DNA of 8,553 bases from Balneola sp. Its GTDB lineage: Bacteria; Bacteroidota; Rhodothermia; Balneolales; Balneolaceae. The stretch lies in assembly GCA_002730655.1 (NCBI GenBank), contig PCAT01000047.1:1-8553 (forward strand), read 5' to 3'. A model generated the notes under the pieces. The model was not told the origin of the DNA and ran no database searches. It was given only the letters and a program-made list of their open reading frames with translations. Of the stretch, positions 5,950 through 8,553 are shown piece after piece (positions within the stretch are counted from its first letter, which is position 1; the number at the start of each line of letters is the position of its first letter). Made by a program: the position numbers and the translations under genes.

Positions 5950-7455
5950 TTAAGGGGTAATCCTTCCCAACATACGTGGAAATGCAATGGTTTCTCTTAC
6001 ATGATTTAGTCCACATATCCATGCCACTGTTCGTTCTAATCCTAAGCCAAATCCAGCATGTGGAACACTACCAAACCGTCGCAAATCCGTATACCATTCA
6101 AATGTTTTTGGATCCAAACCCTCTTGCTCAATTCGAGCTAATATTACCTCCAAATTGTCTTCTCGTTGACTCCCACCAACTATTTCGCCATAACCTTCAG
6201 GAGCTAGAATATCCACTCCCAAAGCGTAGGTATCAGTTGCATCACGTTTCATATAGAAAGCTTTTATTTCAGCTGGCCAATGGGTTACCATAACTGGTAC
6301 ATCGTATTGCATGGTAAGCACGGTTTCATCACTCCCACCAAAATCAGCGCCCCAAGTAAATTCTTGTGCAGATTTTTTCCATTTTGGAATATTACGCAAA
6401 TCTTCCTCAATCTGATCAATTCTTGAAATTATATCAATAACTCTCTTTTCAATCTGCTTTTTTCTCCATTTTTTTGCAGAGCCATGTTCTTTTTGTATGG
6501 TAGTCTGTTCCTGGCCTAGCTTTTCCTTTTCAGACTCTCGTTGTTGAATCAATTCATCCAATAGCAGAGCTGTTTTCTCAGAGGTTAAAATATCCACTGA
6601 ATCATCATATTTGATGCGAACAAAATCTTTTTCAACCAACCTCTGCAGAGAGCTAGTATCTCGCTCCAACAAACTAAGTTCTTGACTATAATTCGTTAAT
6701 ATGTCAGCAACAATAGATTTAAGCATATCCTCTGCTAAATCCATATTCATCTCCAAATCATAGAATGCCATTTCAGGTTCGATCATCCAGAATTCGGATA
6801 AATGTCGGCGAGTTTTTGACTTTTCTGCTCTAAACGTAGGCCCAAAGGTATAAATTAATCCATGAGCCATTGCCAGCGCCTCTCCATACAGCTGACCTGT
6901 TTGTGCTAAGTAGGCTTTTTCTTCAAAAAAGTCAGTTTCAAATAATGTAGTACTTCCCTCGGCAGCATTGGGGGTAAAAATAGGGGTATCGGTTTGGATA
7001 AAACCTCGCGATTGGAAGAAGTTATGAATAGCAAATATAATTCCATTTCGCACCCGCATAGCCGCCCATTGTCGTTGGCTACGCAACCATAAATGGCGTC
7101 GATTCATTAAAAATTCAATACCATGTTCCTTTGGAGTAATTGGATATTCAGTCACTAATTGTAAAATTTCGACGCGTTGAACTTGTAGTTCTACCCCACC
7201 TATACTACGTTCATCAGCAACCACTAGACCATGCAGACGTATCGATGATTCTTGTTTTAAACTCACCGCTGCTAACCAACTTTCTTCAGAGACCTCTTCT
7301 TTGTTTACCACACACTGGCAGATACCAGATCCGTCTCTACATTCGATGAATACCAAGCTTCCACTATTTCTCACATTATAAACCCACCCAGCAAGATTTA
7401 CTTCCGATGAGATATGATTCTTTAGTTGATGAATATAGGTCAATTGTTTATTCAT
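5950..7455 (-). CDS. asnS: Asparagine--tRNA ligase (AsnRS)
   Basis: Class IIb aminoacyl-tRNA synthetase that activates asparagine with ATP and charges tRNA-Asn in the cytoplasm. The N-terminal OB-fold (about 18-105, starting VNLAGWVYNVRNSGSLVF) recognises the anticodon. Motif 1 lies around 135-165 (RNGIIFAIHNFF...GFIQTDTPIF), followed by AAEGSTTLF (164-172). Motif 2 is FRAEKSKTRRHLSEFWMIE (208-226), and motif 3 is GFGLGLERTVAW (468-479) ending in FPR. AEGSTTLF, with the HLSEFWMIE form, separates AsnRS from AspRS. At 501 aa it is about 35 longer than the 466-aa E. coli enzyme, because residues ~293-363 form a lysine/glutamate/glutamine-rich insertion absent there. The start is family-typical, though no in-frame stop closely precedes it. 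It follows the M16 peptidase gene by 16 bp and leads holA by 25 bp. The presence of AsnRS implies direct charging rather than sole reliance on transamidation. Confidence 0.95.
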   Translation of the reverse strand: MNKQLTYIHQLKNHISSEVNLAGWVYNVRNSGSLVFIECRDGSGICQCVVNKEEVSEESWLAAVSLKQESSIRLHGLVVADERSIGGVELQVQRVEILQLVTEYPITPKEHGIEFLMNRRHLWLRSQRQWAAMRVRNGIIFAIHNFFQSRGFIQTDTPIFTPNAAEGSTTLFETDFFEEKAYLAQTGQLYGEALAMAHGLIYTFGPTFRAEKSKTRRHLSEFWMIEPEMAFYDLEMNMDLAEDMLKSIVADILTNYSQELSLLERDTSSLQRLVEKDFVRIKYDDSVDILTSEKTALLLDELIQQRESEKEKLGQEQTTIQKEHGSAKKWRKKQIEKRVIDIISRIDQIEEDLRNIPKWKKSAQEFTWGADFGGSDETVLTMQYDVPVMVTHWPAEIKAFYMKRDATDTYALGVDILAPEGYGEIVGGSQREDNLEVILARIEQEGLDPKTFEWYTDLRRFGSVPHAGFGLGLERTVAWICGLNHVRETIAFPRMLGRITP

Positions 7456-7471
7456 TCTATTACAATTAATA

Positions 7472-8553
7472 CTATTCAGGGGTTAATTTTGCTTCTACAA
7501 ATTCACTTTCATTCATAAATACCTGAGCAAAAGATATTATATCTTCGACCGATACGCTATCAATATGCTCGACAAGTTCGTCTAGGTCTACATGACGCTT
7601 ATAATAAATCTCACTCTTTGCTAGTCGCATCATCCGATTCGACGTATTTTCCTGACTCAACAAAAGTTTACCTTTTAATTGTGCTTTAGCTTCAGATAGT
7701 TCTTTATAGGCTAATTCATGACTTGCAAGAAGATTTAGTTGTTCTACCACTAATTCATGCACATGTTCCACGTAATCTTTATCCGTACCCACATATACCC
7801 CCCAAATTCCTGTTTCCAAAAAGCTCTGGTTAAAGGTTTGAACCGAATAACAGTATCCATATTTTTCGCGAATATTTTGATGCAGGCGAGAACTCATTCC
7901 ACCTCCCAAAAGTGTATTTGTGAGCAGTAATACATACTTTTGGTCATCGTCAAAATGCAACCCTCTTCGGCCCCATATATAGTGCGTCTGTTCGATACTT
8001 TTAGTCAATGATAATGGTTTTGTGTCTAGTGGGCTTAACTCTTGGTTTAGGGGTTCTACTAATTTGCGATCTTCTGTAGTTAAAAGCGATTGGCAGTAGC
8101 GTAAAACCGTATTGTGATCCACATTGCCAGCCACAGCTACAATTAAATTTTCGGGGGCATATCGGTCTGTCATATATTGGAATAAATCGTCATCTGTAAA
8201 TGCAGAAACGGTCTCCTCATAGCCTAATATAGGCCTACCGAGTGGATGGTTTTTGAATAAATGACTGGTGAATTCTTCAAATAAAAAATCATCTGGTGAA
8301 TCACGGTACATTTTCATCTCTTCGATTACCACCTTTTTTTCCTTCTTAATTTCTTCTTTAGGAAAGATTGGATGCATCACCATATCAGATAACACATCCA
8401 AAGCAGTACGTAACTCAGTATCTAAGCAACGAGCATAATAGCACGTATACTCCGTAGAGGTAAATGCATTAAGATATCCGCCGACGGACTCCATGGATTG
8501 AGCTATCTCAAATGCCGTACGATTCTTGGTACCCTTAAAAAGCATATGCTCTA
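7472..8553 (-). CDS. M16 family zinc metallopeptidase (insulinase/processing-peptidase type), 5'-truncated by the window edge
   Basis: Single-chain M16B-type peptidase, related to mitochondrial processing peptidase and Bacillus YmxG, that cleaves peptides in a closed two-domain chamber; its substrates here are unknown. The frame stays open to the right edge. Codons before the internal ATG at 8543-8545 read E-H, so the visible start is (x)EHMLFKGT, the second half of the zinc-binding HxxEH motif. The true start, with the first zinc histidine and roughly 50 residues, lies beyond the window; the ATG at 8545 is not a start. The third zinc ligand is E75 or E76 (counted from that Met) in VVIEEMKMY, at the expected HxxEH-X74-76-E spacing. 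The C-terminal half has GGGMSSRLHQNIREKYGYCYSV-like sequence (residues ~215-236), the substrate-binding R...Y region of the second domain. The gene is first of three closely spaced - strand genes; its promoter is outside the window. Confidence 0.9.
   Translation of the reverse strand, partial: EHMLFKGTKNRTAFEIAQSMESVGGYLNAFTSTEYTCYYARCLDTELRTALDVLSDMVMHPIFPKEEIKKEKKVVIEEMKMYRDSPDDFLFEEFTSHLFKNHPLGRPILGYEETVSAFTDDDLFQYMTDRYAPENLIVAVAGNVDHNTVLRYCQSLLTTEDRKLVEPLNQELSPLDTKPLSLTKSIEQTHYIWGRRGLHFDDDQKYVLLLTNTLLGGGMSSRLHQNIREKYGYCYSVQTFNQSFLETGIWGVYVGTDKDYVEHVHELVVEQLNLLASHELAYKELSEAKAQLKGKLLLSQENTSNRMMRLAKSEIYYKRHVDLDELVEHIDSVSVEDIISFAQVFMNESEFVEAKLTPE

Noticed and set aside
5976..6293. 105-codon open frame on the + strand inside asnS
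   Set aside because: It is antisense to the conserved C-terminal catalytic region of AsnRS, whose motifs fix the real frame, and it has no recognisable features.
8543..8545. ATG as the start of the M16 peptidase
   Set aside because: The codons just upstream encode E-H of the HxxEH zinc motif in the same frame, so this Met is internal and the gene continues beyond the window.

Overview
The window looks like chromosomal DNA from a member of the Bacteroidota, possibly Cytophagales-like. That placement is inference from three things. The DNA is A+T-rich and no gene start has a recognisable Shine-Dalgarno sequence. The arginine decarboxylase is the short (~470 aa) fold-III type with the IGFFHTGAYQ signature I associate with that phylum. 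The gene set also includes a deoxyhypusine-synthase-like protein and an alpha/beta-fused 2-oxoacid dehydrogenase E1. No mobile element, CRISPR array, rRNA or tRNA gene was seen.

Layout: bases 1-259 are non-coding as far as I can tell. Three genes follow on the + strand: a PLP-dependent arginine decarboxylase (260-1669), a 178-bp intergenic region with a dyad and a cluster of TAACT repeats, a deoxyhypusine-synthase-like protein (1848-2816), and, 14 bp later, a fused E1 alpha/beta of a 2-oxoacid dehydrogenase complex (2831-4846). Three genes on the - strand converge on them: an M16 zinc peptidase cut by the right edge (7472-8553), asnS (5950-7455) and holA (4857-5924). They are separated by only 16 and 25 bp, so they are probably one transcription unit read right to left. 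The two units meet tail to tail with 10 bp between stop codons, inside a short A+T palindrome.

Function: the decarboxylase should convert arginine to agmatine, the entry to polyamine synthesis. The neighbouring deoxyhypusine-synthase homologue belongs to a family whose founding members transfer the aminobutyl group of spermidine, so the pair may form a polyamine module. No agmatinase or agmatine deiminase gene lies in the window. The homologue also has glycine where eukaryotic deoxyhypusine synthase has its catalytic lysine, so its reaction is open. The E1 feeds oxidative decarboxylation of branched-chain 2-oxo acids or pyruvate; its E2 and E3 partners are not here. The - strand genes are housekeeping: proteolysis, Asn-tRNA charging and clamp loading.

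Most of the window is ordinary. The points worth a second look are the lysine-less deoxyhypusine-synthase homologue next to the decarboxylase, a ~70-residue charged insertion in AsnRS, and the repeat structures upstream of 1848. I did not find a clear new multi-gene system.
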